Program-made: the position numbers and the translations under genes
Part shown: in pieces, positions 6,846 through 13,777 of the stretch
Position numbering within the stretch: position 1 is the first letter of the stretch
How the letters are laid out: each line of letters opens with the position of its first letter
DNA from: JBBIKU01 sp037445245
GTDB lineage: Bacteria; Chloroflexota; Anaerolineae; Anaerolineales; Anaerolineaceae
Length of the DNA stretch: 13,777 nt
Assembly (NCBI GenBank): GCA_037445245.1
Contig: JBBIKU010000060.1
Span: 1 to 13,777, forward strand
Direction of reading: 5' to 3'
The notes under the pieces: model-generated
What the model was told of the DNA's origin: nothing
The model's input: only the letters and a program-made list of their open reading frames with translations
Databases searched by the model: none

Positions 6846-7682
6846 TTAGCTGATGCGACTTTGATTTCCGAGGCGGCGGGTCATCAAATTCATCACTTCA
6901 TCGGCGGTGGTTTCTATCGGTTTATCGGTCACATTCAACACGGTGATGCCATGTTTTTTTAGCATGCGGCACGCACCCTGGATTTCTTGATGGACGGCAG
7001 GTGGGTCGGTGTAGAACGTTGGTCCGGGCGCACCCAGGCGGTTTTGCCGTTTTTGGCGGTGAATCAATAGCTGACCCGCTTCCATCGTCAGACCGATGAC
7101 GCGGCGGCGATCGAGCTCGAAAAGCGCTTGCGGCGGGGGAATGCCGGGCAGCAAGGGAGCGTTGGCAACTTTCCATCCCAGCACCGAAAGATAAAGGCTC
7201 AAGGGCGTCTTTCCAACCCGCGAAACGCCAGCCAGCACAATTTCCGCCTGGTTCCAGCCCTGTGGATCTTTGCCATCGTCATGCGCCATGGTGTATTCGA
7301 TGGCTTCAATCCGCTCGAAGTAGGCTTGGTGCAGTTTTCGGTACAGACCGGGGTGCCCTACCGGCTGCTGTTGAAGCGCTTCGGTCAGCTTTTCCAGCAA
7401 TGCCCCCATCAGATCAATCTGTGACGCCCCGCATCGCTCGGCGCTTTTGATGAGATGTCGCCGCAGCGTTTCGTCAACAAGGGTGTGCACCAGGATGCCT
7501 TTCTCTTCACAACAGCGTTCGATAATGGCATCAATTTGATCGGTACGACGGATATTGGGGATTGTGGTCACCGGTACATGACCAGCGGGGAATTGCGCCA
7601 GGACGGTGTGGACGATCTGCTCGCCGCTGGCGCCGGTGCCACCAGATAAAATGTAAATAGGTGGGATGTGGACTTTTTCCAT
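6846..7682 (-). CDS. Pyruvate,water/phosphate dikinase regulatory protein (PPSR/PDRP, DUF299 family)
   Basis: The 278-residue product matches the bifunctional serine/threonine kinase-pyrophosphorylase family that inactivates (ADP-dependent) and reactivates (phosphate-dependent) PEP synthase or pyruvate phosphate dikinase. Family landmarks are YFERIEAIEYTMAHDDG (121-137), the P-loop LAGVSRVGKTPLSLYLS (150-166), WKVANAPLLPG, VIGLTMEAGQLLIHRQ and VLNVTDKPIETTADEV near the C-terminus. The N-terminal motif is IYILSGGTGAS, where the family usually has a VSDSTGET-like sequence, so this is a divergent version. No PEP synthase or dikinase gene is in the window. The start at ATG 7682 is divergent from the universal stress gene. 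It heads a probable operon with the Cys-rich and phosphoesterase genes. Confidence 0.88.
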   Translation of the reverse strand: MEKVHIPPIYILSGGTGASGEQIVHTVLAQFPAGHVPVTTIPNIRRTDQIDAIIERCCEEKGILVHTLVDETLRRHLIKSAERCGASQIDLMGALLEKLTEALQQQPVGHPGLYRKLHQAYFERIEAIEYTMAHDDGKDPQGWNQAEIVLAGVSRVGKTPLSLYLSVLGWKVANAPLLPGIPPPQALFELDRRRVIGLTMEAGQLLIHRQKRQNRLGAPGPTFYTDPPAVHQEIQGACRMLKKHGITVLNVTDKPIETTADEVMNLMTRRLGNQSRIS

Positions 7683-7701
7683 GGACGCTTTCCAGAGTCA
7701 C

Positions 7702-7731
7702 TTGCCGGGGATGCGATACTATAACTATACT
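7702..7731 (+). promoter_or_regulatory. Weak candidate promoter for the universal stress gene
   Basis: TTGCCG (7702-7707) and TATACT (7726-7731) are 18 bases apart in the 90-base divergent region. The predicted start is near 7738, 35 bases before the ATG. The same AT-rich tract (two ACTATA units, 7718-7729) could also carry a minus-strand -10, TATAGT, for the PPSR-like gene. Confidence 0.35.
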
Positions 7732-7772
7732 ACCATAAATGTTCAGACGGCTTTCTGCCGGGGAGGTGAAGG

Positions 7773-8192
7773 ATGTTTCGAAATATTCTGATCGCATACG
7801 ACGGCTCCGAGCATTCTCAACGGGCGGCTGTCCTTGCCGGCGACCTGGGAAGGCAGCAAACCAATGCCGAGTTGTGGCTGGTTTGCGTGGTGGAACCCAC
7901 GCCGAGGGAACTGGGGTCGCCATTCATCGATCAACTGATTGTCGAGCGCACCCAGCTTGGCGAATCAATGATGGCTGAAGCCAAACACTTGATCGGGGAG
8001 GGGTTGACCGTACATGAAGAGTTGCTTTTTGGCACACCCGCCGAAAGCATCATCGATGTAGCGGAAACCCGCAACTGTGACCTGATTGTGATGGGCACGC
8101 GGGGTCTGGGCGCTTTGACCGGCTTGCTGCTGGGCAGTCAGATCCAAAAGGTGATCAGCCTGGCAAAATGTCCGGTGTTGGCGGTGAAGTGA
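7773..8192 (+). CDS. Universal stress protein (UspA family, ATP-binding type)
   Basis: This is a single Usp domain of 139 residues, the normal length for a one-domain member. It opens with FRNILIAYDGSEHS and ends with the ATP-binding signature Gly108-x2-Gly111-x9-Gly121-Ser, seen in GTRGLGALTGLLLGS, then KVISLAKCPVLAVK. The intact G-2x-G-9x-G(S) pattern indicates the nucleotide-binding (MJ0577-like) subtype rather than the UspA subtype that does not bind ATP. It acts in the cytoplasm, usually as a stress-responsive regulator or chaperone-like factor. The Shine-Dalgarno GGAGGTGA (7762-7769) supports the ATG at 7773. The gene converges on the XdhC gene with 43 featureless bases between them. 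Confidence 0.95.
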   Translation: MFRNILIAYDGSEHSQRAAVLAGDLGRQQTNAELWLVCVVEPTPRELGSPFIDQLIVERTQLGESMMAEAKHLIGEGLTVHEELLFGTPAESIIDVAETRNCDLIVMGTRGLGALTGLLLGSQIQKVISLAKCPVLAVK

Positions 8193-8235
8193 TGGCTGGT
8201 TCGCCTGTGTTTGGGGGCAGGGGGCAATGTCTGGC

Positions 8236-8991
8236 TTAAGACGATTTCGAATCGGGATGTAGTTGTATGCCATGACTGGCGGCGACGATTTCGGTGATAA
8301 TGGCGAGGGCAATCTCCTCGGTGGTTCTGGCGCCGAGCCGGACGCCGATGGGGGCGCGGATACGGGCAATTTGGCTTTCATTCAGCCCCATCTCTTTCAG
8401 CGCTTCAACTCGTTTGGTGTGGGTACGGGATGAGCCCAGTGCGCCGATGTAACGGGCGGGGCTTTCGAGCGCCACCTTCAAGGCAGGATTGTCCATCTTG
8501 TCGTCGTGGCTGACGATGGCAACATAGGAGGATGGGTCAAGACGTTTCTCCTCCAGCACCTTGGCGGGCCAGTCGACGGTCAACTCGTCAGCATGGGGAA
8601 AGCGGTCGCGAGTGGCAAAGGAGCGGCGGGAATCGATGACGATGGTGTGAAACCCGATGATCTTCGCCAACGAAACCAGCGGAATGGCAATGTGCGCCGC
8701 GCCGATGACGAAAAGCCTCGGCAGAGGGGTGTAGACATCGATGAAAAGATCAATCTCACTGGAAACGTAGTGAAGCGCGGTTCTTCCCGACTCTAGCGAA
8801 ACGAAATGTTCTTGCACCGCTCGAATGACGGCAGTCTGTAACTCACTATCCGACAGGTTGCTTATCGTGCGTCCATCCTGCCAGACCAGGATTTTCTTCC
8901 CCAATTGCTCCCCGGACAAGACGGTGGCAACGGCTACCAGTTCCTGCTCACGGATACACCGTTTGAGGGTTTCGTACAGGGTGGCGGTCAT
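8236..8991 (-). CDS. XdhC family protein with Rossmann domain
   Basis: This is a 251-residue molybdenum-hydroxylase maturation factor. XdhC proteins bind the molybdenum cofactor and help insert its sulfurated form into xanthine dehydrogenase or related enzymes such as CO dehydrogenase. The N-terminal about 85 residues form a degenerate XdhC/CoxI domain. From residue 92 a Rossmann domain reads RLFVIGAAHIAIPLVSLAK, IGFHTIVIDSRRSFAT, YVAIVSHDDKMD, ARYIGALGSSRTHTKR and RAPIGVRLGARTTEEIALAI, which is typical of XdhC_C. The SGGCVE motif of the partner gene is absent from its N-domain. I use ATG 8991, because the upstream extension in this frame overlaps the partner gene and encodes no family sequence. 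The start lies 13 bases after the upstream gene, so the pair is an operon. Confidence 0.88.
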   Translation of the reverse strand: MTATLYETLKRCIREQELVAVATVLSGEQLGKKILVWQDGRTISNLSDSELQTAVIRAVQEHFVSLESGRTALHYVSSEIDLFIDVYTPLPRLFVIGAAHIAIPLVSLAKIIGFHTIVIDSRRSFATRDRFPHADELTVDWPAKVLEEKRLDPSSYVAIVSHDDKMDNPALKVALESPARYIGALGSSRTHTKRVEALKEMGLNESQIARIRAPIGVRLGARTTEEIALAIITEIVAASHGIQLHPDSKSS

Positions 8992-9004
8992 TTTCGCTTC
9001 GCTT

Positions 9005-9319
9005 TTACCAATCCACAGGTTCGATGAAGATTTCGATCTGCCCGCCGCACGCCAACCCAACGTTCCACGCCTGCTCGTTGGTGATGCCGTAATTTACCAG
9101 TTTGGGTTTGCCGGTTCTTAAAACGGACAGGGCTTCTTCAACTACTGCGCCTTCCACGCATCCGCCGCTGACCGATCCGGCGATTTCGCCTTTGGATGAT
9201 ACTGCCATTTTAGCGCCCAACGGTCGGGGGGCAGAGCCGTAAACCTTGACAACCGTTGCCAGCGCCACCTGACTGCCATCTTGCCGCCAACGCTCAACAT
9301 CCTCTAAGATCTCTCGCAT
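9005..9319 (-). CDS. Short XdhC/CoxI-domain protein
   Basis: This is a 104-residue protein equal to the N-terminal XdhC_CoxI domain alone. It shows VALATVVKVYGSAPRPLGAKM, the SVSGGCVEGAV motif with Cys54, and the closing GLACGGQIEIFIEP with Cys91, both typical of the family. It lacks the Rossmann domain, which the next gene supplies, so the two probably act together in molybdenum-cofactor handling. The start is ATG 9319 with AAGGAG nine bases upstream; the frame extends further upstream but without homology. No molybdenum hydroxylase subunits lie in this window, so the client enzyme is encoded elsewhere or has been lost. Confidence 0.88.
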   Translation of the reverse strand: MREILEDVERWRQDGSQVALATVVKVYGSAPRPLGAKMAVSSKGEIAGSVSGGCVEGAVVEEALSVLRTGKPKLVNYGITNEQAWNVGLACGGQIEIFIEPVDW

Positions 9320-9416
9320 CGAGCTACTCTCCTTAAAAAGAATGGTCCGATATTCAAAGTTTACCCGTTTCCCTGTTGAAATGGAAGCGCGAGATATTAA
9401 AGATTCCGGCAACCTA

Positions 9417-9445
9417 TTGACTTTGGTGCTTAAATGTTGTATAGT
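9417..9445 (+). promoter_or_regulatory. Sigma-70-type promoter of the lacI-type gene
   Basis: TTGACT (9417-9422, 5/6) and TATAGT (9440-9445, 5/6) have the ideal 17-base spacing. This is the strongest promoter match in the window. The predicted start is near 9452, inside the palindrome at 9449-9462, leaving a leader of about 79 bases before the ATG at 9531. Confidence 0.7.
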
Positions 9446-9448
9446 ACT

Positions 9449-9462
9449 TGTAAGTCCTTACA
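9449..9462 (+). promoter_or_regulatory. Candidate LacI-family operator
   Basis: TGTAAGTCCTTACA is a perfect 6+6 inverted repeat with a two-base centre, three bases after the -10 box and spanning the predicted start. Its half-sites match the general form of LacI/CcpA-type operators (TGTAAG-CG-CTTACA like), although the centre is TC rather than CG. A looser inverted repeat, CGGTT-N4-AACCG, follows at 9469-9482. Autoregulation by the downstream regulator is inferred. Confidence 0.55.
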
Positions 9463-9530
9463 CAAAAGCGGTTAACAAACCGATTTTCCATTCGCCCAAG
9501 CTACACAGAGCCAAGCAACTGCTTAGCCAA

Positions 9531-10532
9531 ATGGTGAAAACAGTCCCAACTATTTACGACGTTGCCTCAGCGGCCGGGGTGAGCATAGCCACCGTCTCGC
9601 GGGTGATTAATGCCCCGCAAAAAGTGAATCCGGCAACCTTATCCAAAGTGTTGTACACAATCGAAGCACTGGGATTCGAGCCCAAAGCGGAAGCCCGCGC
9701 CCGGGCAATGAAGGTAACGCGCCGGGTGGGGGTGATAACGCCATTCTTTACCGAACCCTCGTTTGTTCAGCGTCTGCGGGGCGTCTCGGATGTGCTTACC
9801 AAACGAGGATATGAGTTAGTCATCTACACGGTCGATTCGCTGTCCCGCTTGAATCACTATCTCGAGACGCTTCCCTTCACCGGTGACTTGGTTGGATTGG
9901 TTGTGCTCTCGATGCAAGTAGATGTTGCACGCGCCAAGCGCCTGCTGGAAAAAGGCTTGGAAACGGTGTTGGTGGAGAATACTTATCCCTTTTTGAGTTC
10001 GGTCGAAATCGATGACTTTGCCGGTGGTGAAATGGTTGCCGACTTTCTCGCCAGCAGGGGACATCGGGAACTCGCATTTATCGGCGACGAAAAGGTGCCC
10101 GAACAGAGTGTTCACCCCATCCCAAACCGCTTGAAGGGATTTCGCTTCGGCTTGGAGAAAAGAGGAATTTCGCTGGTGGATGAATGGATTTGCCTGGCAC
10201 CTTTTCATATCGAGGGCGCCCGACAGCGTGCCCTCGAATTGTTGAATACACCCAAGCGCCCGACGGCTATCTTCGCTTCGACAGATTTACAGGCGATGGG
10301 TGTGATGCAAGCTGCCCGTGACCATGGCTTGCGAGTGCCGGATGATCTGGCGGTGGTGGGCTTCGATGATTTGGATATCGCTGAATACATTGGGCTGACC
10401 ACTGTACGCCAGCATCTGGATGAATCCGGGCGGATTGCGGCGGAATTGTTGCTCTCGCGCATTTCAGATCCTTCGCGACCTGTGCATCACACGAAACTCC
10501 CGTTGCAGATCATTGAGCGAGTAACTGCCTGA
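9531..10532 (+). CDS. LacI family transcriptional regulator
   Basis: The 333-residue product matches the usual LacI/GalR length. The N-terminal helix-turn-helix is TIYDVASAAGVSIATVSRVI (residues 7-26), followed by a hinge region LGFEPKAEARARAM and a periplasmic-binding-protein-like effector domain starting at RVGVITPFF. Late motifs RPTAIFASTDLQAMGVMQAA, VPDDLAVVGFDD and LTTVRQHLDESGRIAAELL are typical of sugar-responsive members. ATG 9531 puts the HTH at the normal distance from the N-terminus; the frame is open upstream to 9342 but that part shows no homology and would cross the promoter. The Shine-Dalgarno is weak. Its position directly upstream of a sugar ABC transporter suggests that it controls that locus, probably with the transported sugar as inducer. 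Confidence 0.93.
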   Translation: MVKTVPTIYDVASAAGVSIATVSRVINAPQKVNPATLSKVLYTIEALGFEPKAEARARAMKVTRRVGVITPFFTEPSFVQRLRGVSDVLTKRGYELVIYTVDSLSRLNHYLETLPFTGDLVGLVVLSMQVDVARAKRLLEKGLETVLVENTYPFLSSVEIDDFAGGEMVADFLASRGHRELAFIGDEKVPEQSVHPIPNRLKGFRFGLEKRGISLVDEWICLAPFHIEGARQRALELLNTPKRPTAIFASTDLQAMGVMQAARDHGLRVPDDLAVVGFDDLDIAEYIGLTTVRQHLDESGRIAAELLLSRISDPSRPVHHTKLPLQIIERVTA

Positions 10533-10562
10533 GATCCGCATTGATCTGGCAAAGAAAGGAGG

Positions 10563-10643
10563 ATGAAAGAGGAAAGATACGTGGGTATATCCAAGAGTTC
10601 CTATCGACTTTCGTTCAAATATCTAAGGAGGATCAAAAAATGA
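10563..10643 (+). CDS. Possible 26-codon leader ORF before the binding-protein gene
   Basis: An ATG at 10563 directly follows GAAAGGAGG and opens a 26-codon basic peptide (MKEERYVGISK...RRIKK) whose stop TGA at 10641-10643 overlaps the start codon of the next gene as ATGA. The Shine-Dalgarno touches the ATG, which is poor spacing, so translation is uncertain. It could be a coupling leader peptide or chance. Confidence 0.25.
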   Translation: MKEERYVGISKSSYRLSFKYLRRIKK

Positions 10644-12048
10644 AACGCAGTTTGATGTTTTTGATTGCCGTTCTGGTGATCAGTGCCATGGCGCTGAGCG
10701 CTTGCGCTCCTGCCGAAGCCCCGGCAGAGCCTGCCGCTCCCGCCGAACCCGCTGCCCCGGAAGAGCCGGTAGCTCCCGCCGAACCTGCAGAGCCCGCCGC
10801 CCCGGCGATGGAAGTGCAGCCGGCTGGTGAGGAACTGGCGAACGCGGTGAAGGGCATGTATGCCGGGACGGTTGTGACCATGGCAGGTCCTTTCACGGAC
10901 GCTGACGCGGTCAAGTTTGACGAATCGATCCGCCGCTTTGAAGAAGCCACCGGCATCGATATCCAGTACGAGGGCTCGAAAGAGTTTGAAGCTGCCATCT
11001 CGATCGCCATTGAAGGCGGCAACCCGCCGGATATCGTCGACTTCCCACAGCCCGGATTGCTCAACACCTTCGTCCAGAAGGGCTTGGTGGTTGACCTGAC
11101 CGATATCATTGACCAGGGTTGGCTGAAGAAGAACTACAACCAGGGCTGGCTGGACATGAGCATGATGGAAGGTCCGGATGGCACGATCATGGCTGGCATC
11201 TGGGGGCGGGTTAACGGCAAGAGCCTAGTGTGGTACCCCAAAGCTGAGTTTGACGCTGCCGGATACACCGTTCCTGAAACCTGGGAAGAATTGATGGCTT
11301 TAACCGAAGAGATTGCTGCTGATGGCGACACTGCCTGGTGTGTTGGCGTCGAATCCGGCGCAGCAACCGGTTGGGCAATGACGGACTGGATCGAAGAAAC
11401 CATGTTGCGCACCACTTCACTGGAAAACTACGACAAATGGGTGGCGGGTGAGTTGAAATTCGACTCTCCTGAGGTGCNNNNNNNNNNNNNNNNTGGTTCA
11501 ACGATAGCTATGTCTACGGCGGACGTAAGGCGATCCCCACCACCTTCTTCGGTGATTCTCCCAAACCCATGTTCGATTCACCGCCAGGCTGCTGGCTGCA
11601 CAAGCAAGGCAACTTCATCACCACCTTCTTCCCCGAAGGATTGGAAGCCGGCGTCGACTATGACTTCTTCTACTTCCCGCCCATTGACGAAGAATTTGGC
11701 AAGCCGGTGCTGGTTGCGGGCGACATCTACGCCATGTTCAATGATCGCCCTGAGGTTCGAGCGGTGATTCAATACTTCTCCACCGGAGACTCGGTCAAAG
11801 ACTGGGTGATTGCAGGCGGCGCCATTGCTCCGCATGAAGATTCCAGCCTCGACTGGTACTCTAACGAAGTCGACCGCGGGGTGGCGCGCATCATCCTTGA
11901 GGCTTCATCTGTGCGATTCGATGCCTCTGACCTGATGCCCGGGGCGGTTGGCGCGGGTTCGTTCTGGAAGTCCATGACCTCCTACGTCTCCGGCGCCATC
12001 GATCTCGATACCGCCCTCAAAGAGATTGACGACTCCTGGCCCAGGTAA
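10640..12048 (+). CDS. Sugar ABC transporter substrate-binding lipoprotein, interrupted by assembly gap
   Basis: This is a family-1 type extracellular solute-binding protein of about 469 residues. The signal peptide ends in a lipobox, MALSAC (Cys22), followed by an Ala-Pro-Glu linker at about 23-57 that tethers the domain to the membrane. The binding domain starts near GTVVTMAGPF and includes FEEATGIDIQYEG, GGNPPDIVDFPQPG and VPETWEELMALTEEI. After the N run it continues in another frame with WFNDSYVYGGRKAIP, PPGCWLHKQGNFITTF, PVLVAGDIYAMFNDRPEVRA and DASDLMPGAVGAGSFW. The late motifs resemble alpha-glucoside binding proteins (AglE-like), from memory. The Shine-Dalgarno AAGGAGG (10625-10631), eight bases before the ATG, is strong. 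The written gap of 16 must leave remainder 2 on division by 3 (14 or 17, for example) for the frame to hold. Confidence 0.92.
11478..11493. other. Assembly gap (16 N)
   Basis: The short N run lies inside the substrate-binding protein gene. The sequences on each side are in different frames, so the gap estimate is off by one or two bases modulo 3. Confidence 1.
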
Positions 12049-12069
12049 TTCACCCTTGTTGACACTGTA

Positions 12070-12099
12070 TTGAATTTGGAGCAAGGAATCCGGTAAAAT
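12070..12099 (+). promoter_or_regulatory. Weak internal promoter candidate before the permease genes
   Basis: TTGAAT (12070-12075) and TAAAAT (12094-12099) are 18 bases apart. A perfect TTGACA also occurs at 12059-12064 but has no -10 at a suitable distance. A transcript starting near 12107 would begin within the 5' arm of the following hairpin and so would not form it completely. Confidence 0.25.
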
Positions 12100-12100
12100 A

Positions 12101-12154
12101 GAGGAGTGGGAGCACAGCTCGCTTTGTGGGGTGTCTCCTGCTCCTCAAGTTTTT
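12101..12154 (+). terminator. Terminator-like attenuator between binding protein and permease
   Basis: GAGGAG (12101-12106) pairs with CTCCTC (12141-12146). Two G-U wobbles (TG against TG) come next, then GGAG (12109-12112) with CTCC (12135-12138), and after one bulged C, ACA (12114-12116) with TGT (12132-12134). The loop is about 15 bases. AAG and a five-T run (12150-12154) follow. The weak U-tract and internal position suggest partial termination, lowering permease levels relative to the binding protein. Confidence 0.6.
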
Positions 12155-12190
12155 ATAACCAATGGAGTGAGCCGGCAGGCTGGAGGGAAA

Positions 12191-13312
12191 ATGGGAATCA
12201 ATAATTCACCAACGCGAGCTCCGACCCTTATTTTCGATTGGCTGGTTGCTAATCTGGGACGTATTTTAATTTCTCTGTTTGTACCTGCGCTTACCTTCGT
12301 CATCCTGTGGCAAGGATTTATTTTTCTGCGCGATTCAAAAGCGCCGCAATTGATCATCGTCTTGGTAGCGATTTTGTGGGGTGTGGGTGGGGTGGCGCTG
12401 CTTTACCTGGTTTCCAACTGGCTGGTGGAAAAACTCCCGCCGGTGTGGACTCGCCGTTTGCAACCGTTCGTTTTTGTCGGTCCGGGTGTGGCTATTTTAT
12501 CCTGGTACCTTGCCATCCCAACTTTGCGGACATTCCTGCTGAGCCTTCGTGATGCCAACAGCCGCGCCTTTGTCGGTATTATTAACTACATTTTCGCCCT
12601 GACTGACCGGGTAATGTTGGAAGCCTTCCGTAACAATCTGATCTGGATGGCGTTCGGCACCTTTCTGTGTGTGAGACTGGGGTTATTGATTTCGGTGCTG
12701 GCTGACCGCAGCCGGTTCGAGAATGTTTACAAAGCGATCATCTTTATGCCCATGGCAATCTCATTTGTGGGCGCAAGCGTTATCTGGCGGTTTGTGTACA
12801 CCTACCGGGGGGAAGGAGTTGGAATCTCCGAAATTGGTTTGATCAATGCGATTGTCATTGCACTGGAAGGGCGTTCTCAACCCTGGCTTTTAATTCCGCC
12901 CTGGAATAATTTTTTCTTGATTGTCATCATGGTCTGGCTTCAGACCGGCTTTGCGATGGTGGTTTTATCTTCAGCGATCAAAGGGATTCCAACAGAGATG
13001 ATGGAGGCAGCCCGCGTTGATGGTGCCAGTGAGATTCAAATATTCTTCCAGATCATCATCCCCGGCATCCGCGGCACGTTGATCACAGTGGCAACCACTA
13101 TCGTGATCTTCAGCCTGAAGCTGTTCGATATTGTGCGGGTAATGACAGGCGGCAATTATGGCACCAATGTTATTGCCAATGAATTTTACCTGCAGCGCTT
13201 TACCTATGGACACACCGGGCGGGCGTCTGCCATTGCAATGATTCTGCTGCTGGCAGTCGTGCCGGTGATGATCTACAACCTCAGGCAATTCAGAGAAAGC
13301 AAGGCATTCTGA
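12191..13312 (+). CDS. Sugar ABC transporter permease (MalF/AglF type)
   Basis: This is a 373-residue inner-membrane permease. Hydrophobic segments lie near residues 22-48, 55-78, 92-118, 148-172, 182-203, 240-262, 296-318 and 345-363. The cytoplasmic EAA loop that contacts the ATPase is EAARVDGASEIQIFFQIIIP (272-291). The stretches FMPMAISFVGASVIWRFVY and WNNFFLIVIMVWLQTGF strongly recall AglF of alpha-glucoside transporters, from memory. The N-terminus carries an extra pair of hydrophobic segments before the PFVFVGPG core. I chose ATG 12191 with GGAGGG at 12182-12187; a GTG at 12131 would put the start inside the attenuator hairpin. The stop TGA overlaps the next start by one base (TGATG), so the two permeases are translationally coupled. 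Confidence 0.93.
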   Translation: MGINNSPTRAPTLIFDWLVANLGRILISLFVPALTFVILWQGFIFLRDSKAPQLIIVLVAILWGVGGVALLYLVSNWLVEKLPPVWTRRLQPFVFVGPGVAILSWYLAIPTLRTFLLSLRDANSRAFVGIINYIFALTDRVMLEAFRNNLIWMAFGTFLCVRLGLLISVLADRSRFENVYKAIIFMPMAISFVGASVIWRFVYTYRGEGVGISEIGLINAIVIALEGRSQPWLLIPPWNNFFLIVIMVWLQTGFAMVVLSSAIKGIPTEMMEAARVDGASEIQIFFQIIIPGIRGTLITVATTIVIFSLKLFDIVRVMTGGNYGTNVIANEFYLQRFTYGHTGRASAIAMILLLAVVPVMIYNLRQFRESKAF

Positions 13313-13777
13313 TGAAAACAAAAGTCAAGAGCCAAAAACAACGCAAATTGGTATCCAGCCTGATTGTCAACGGCGTTCTGATTTTTGTCTGCCTGCTCTG
13401 GGTCATCCCAACGCTAGGGGTTTTCATCACCTCTTTTCGCAACAGCCAGGATATCTTCAACAGCGGCTGGTGGTCGGTATTCCCTCGCCGTGTGCTGGTA
13501 GAAAGCGGTGAGATTCTGGTCGACGCGGATGTCGACTTGGAAAAGCCGTTTATGATTGAGGGCATTACCACTACGTTCGAAGAACTGCGTCAAGGAGTCA
13601 AACTAGCAGATGGGCGCACGTTGACATGGTTTGGCAATCGGCGCACACGGCGGATCATTGTTTCTGAGCCGGAGTGGCGCTGGTTCGATACGCGCGTCAC
13701 ATTGGACAATTATCGAAATGTATTGACCGGCAAGCGAATCACATTTATTGATGGCAGTGGAAACGAAATCGTCCGTC
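13312..13777 (+). CDS. Second sugar ABC transporter permease (MalG/AglG type), 5' part
   Basis: The reading frame opens at ATG 13312-13314, sharing one base with the stop of the first permease, and runs off the window after 155 codons. A basic N-terminus (MKTKVKSQKQRK) precedes a membrane segment, LIVNGVLIFVCLLWVIPTLG, then VFITSFRNSQDIFNSGWW, the normal start of MalG-type permeases. Before the conserved TLDNYRNVLTG stretch there is an insertion of roughly 70 residues (about 58-126), expected on the outer face. Such an insertion also occurs in AglG-like permeases as far as I recall. The EAA loop would be beyond the window. No ATPase gene is visible; it may follow or be shared. Confidence 0.9.
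   Translation, partial: MKTKVKSQKQRKLVSSLIVNGVLIFVCLLWVIPTLGVFITSFRNSQDIFNSGWWSVFPRRVLVESGEILVDADVDLEKPFMIEGITTTFEELRQGVKLADGRTLTWFGNRRTRRIIVSEPEWRWFDTRVTLDNYRNVLTGKRITFIDGSGNEIVR

Noticed and set aside
10633..11109. Minus-strand ORF with Gly-Ala-Ser repeats
   Set aside because: Antisense shadow of the Ala-Pro-Glu linker of the binding lipoprotein.

Overview
The window looks like a bacterial metagenome scaffold from the Chloroflexota, most likely an Anaerolineae relative. This is inferred from the Thr-Pro low-complexity secreted protein at the left edge and from the mixture of gene families; no rRNA is present to confirm it. Two runs of N (6322-6415 and 11478-11493) are assembly gaps and both fall inside real genes. 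Both window edges cut genes.

Layout. 1-739 (+): the 3' part of a secreted Thr/Pro-rich protein with an apparent frameshift. 723-2637 (-): psuK-psuG, a two-gene pseudouridine catabolic operon. PsuK makes pseudouridine 5'-phosphate and PsuG splits it into uracil and ribose 5-phosphate. 2829-4452 (+): a flippase-like/LPG-synthase-type membrane protein that overlaps a PHP-domain phosphoesterase. 4509-4592 (+): tRNA-Leu(UAA) with its own recognisable promoter. 4668-4856 (-): a truncated peptidoglycan-binding domain, head to head with a GNAT acetyltransferase (4889-5497, +). 5494-7682 (-): a probable three-gene cluster of a PPSR/PDRP-type regulatory protein, a tiny eight-cysteine protein and a lipoprotein metallophosphoesterase interrupted by the first gap. 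7773-8192 (+): a universal stress protein. 8236-9319 (-): a short XdhC/CoxI-type protein followed by a longer XdhC with a Rossmann domain, both maturation factors for molybdenum hydroxylases. 9531-13777 (+): a sugar-uptake locus with a LacI-type regulator, a substrate-binding lipoprotein (interrupted by the second gap) and two inner-membrane permeases, the last running off the window. The transporter resembles the alpha-glucoside AglE/F/G type.

The best regulatory signals lie in the sugar locus. A good sigma-70 promoter upstream of lacI has a perfect 14-bp palindrome across its start site, which is a candidate autoregulatory operator. A 26-codon leader ORF ends on the start codon of the binding-protein gene. 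A terminator-like hairpin with a U-tract lies between the binding protein and the permeases and probably reduces permease expression relative to the binding protein.

I do not see a convincing undescribed defence, mobile or biosynthetic system. There is no CRISPR array, transposase or integrase. The region is mostly ordinary metabolic, regulatory and transport genes, with several small oddities listed as findings.
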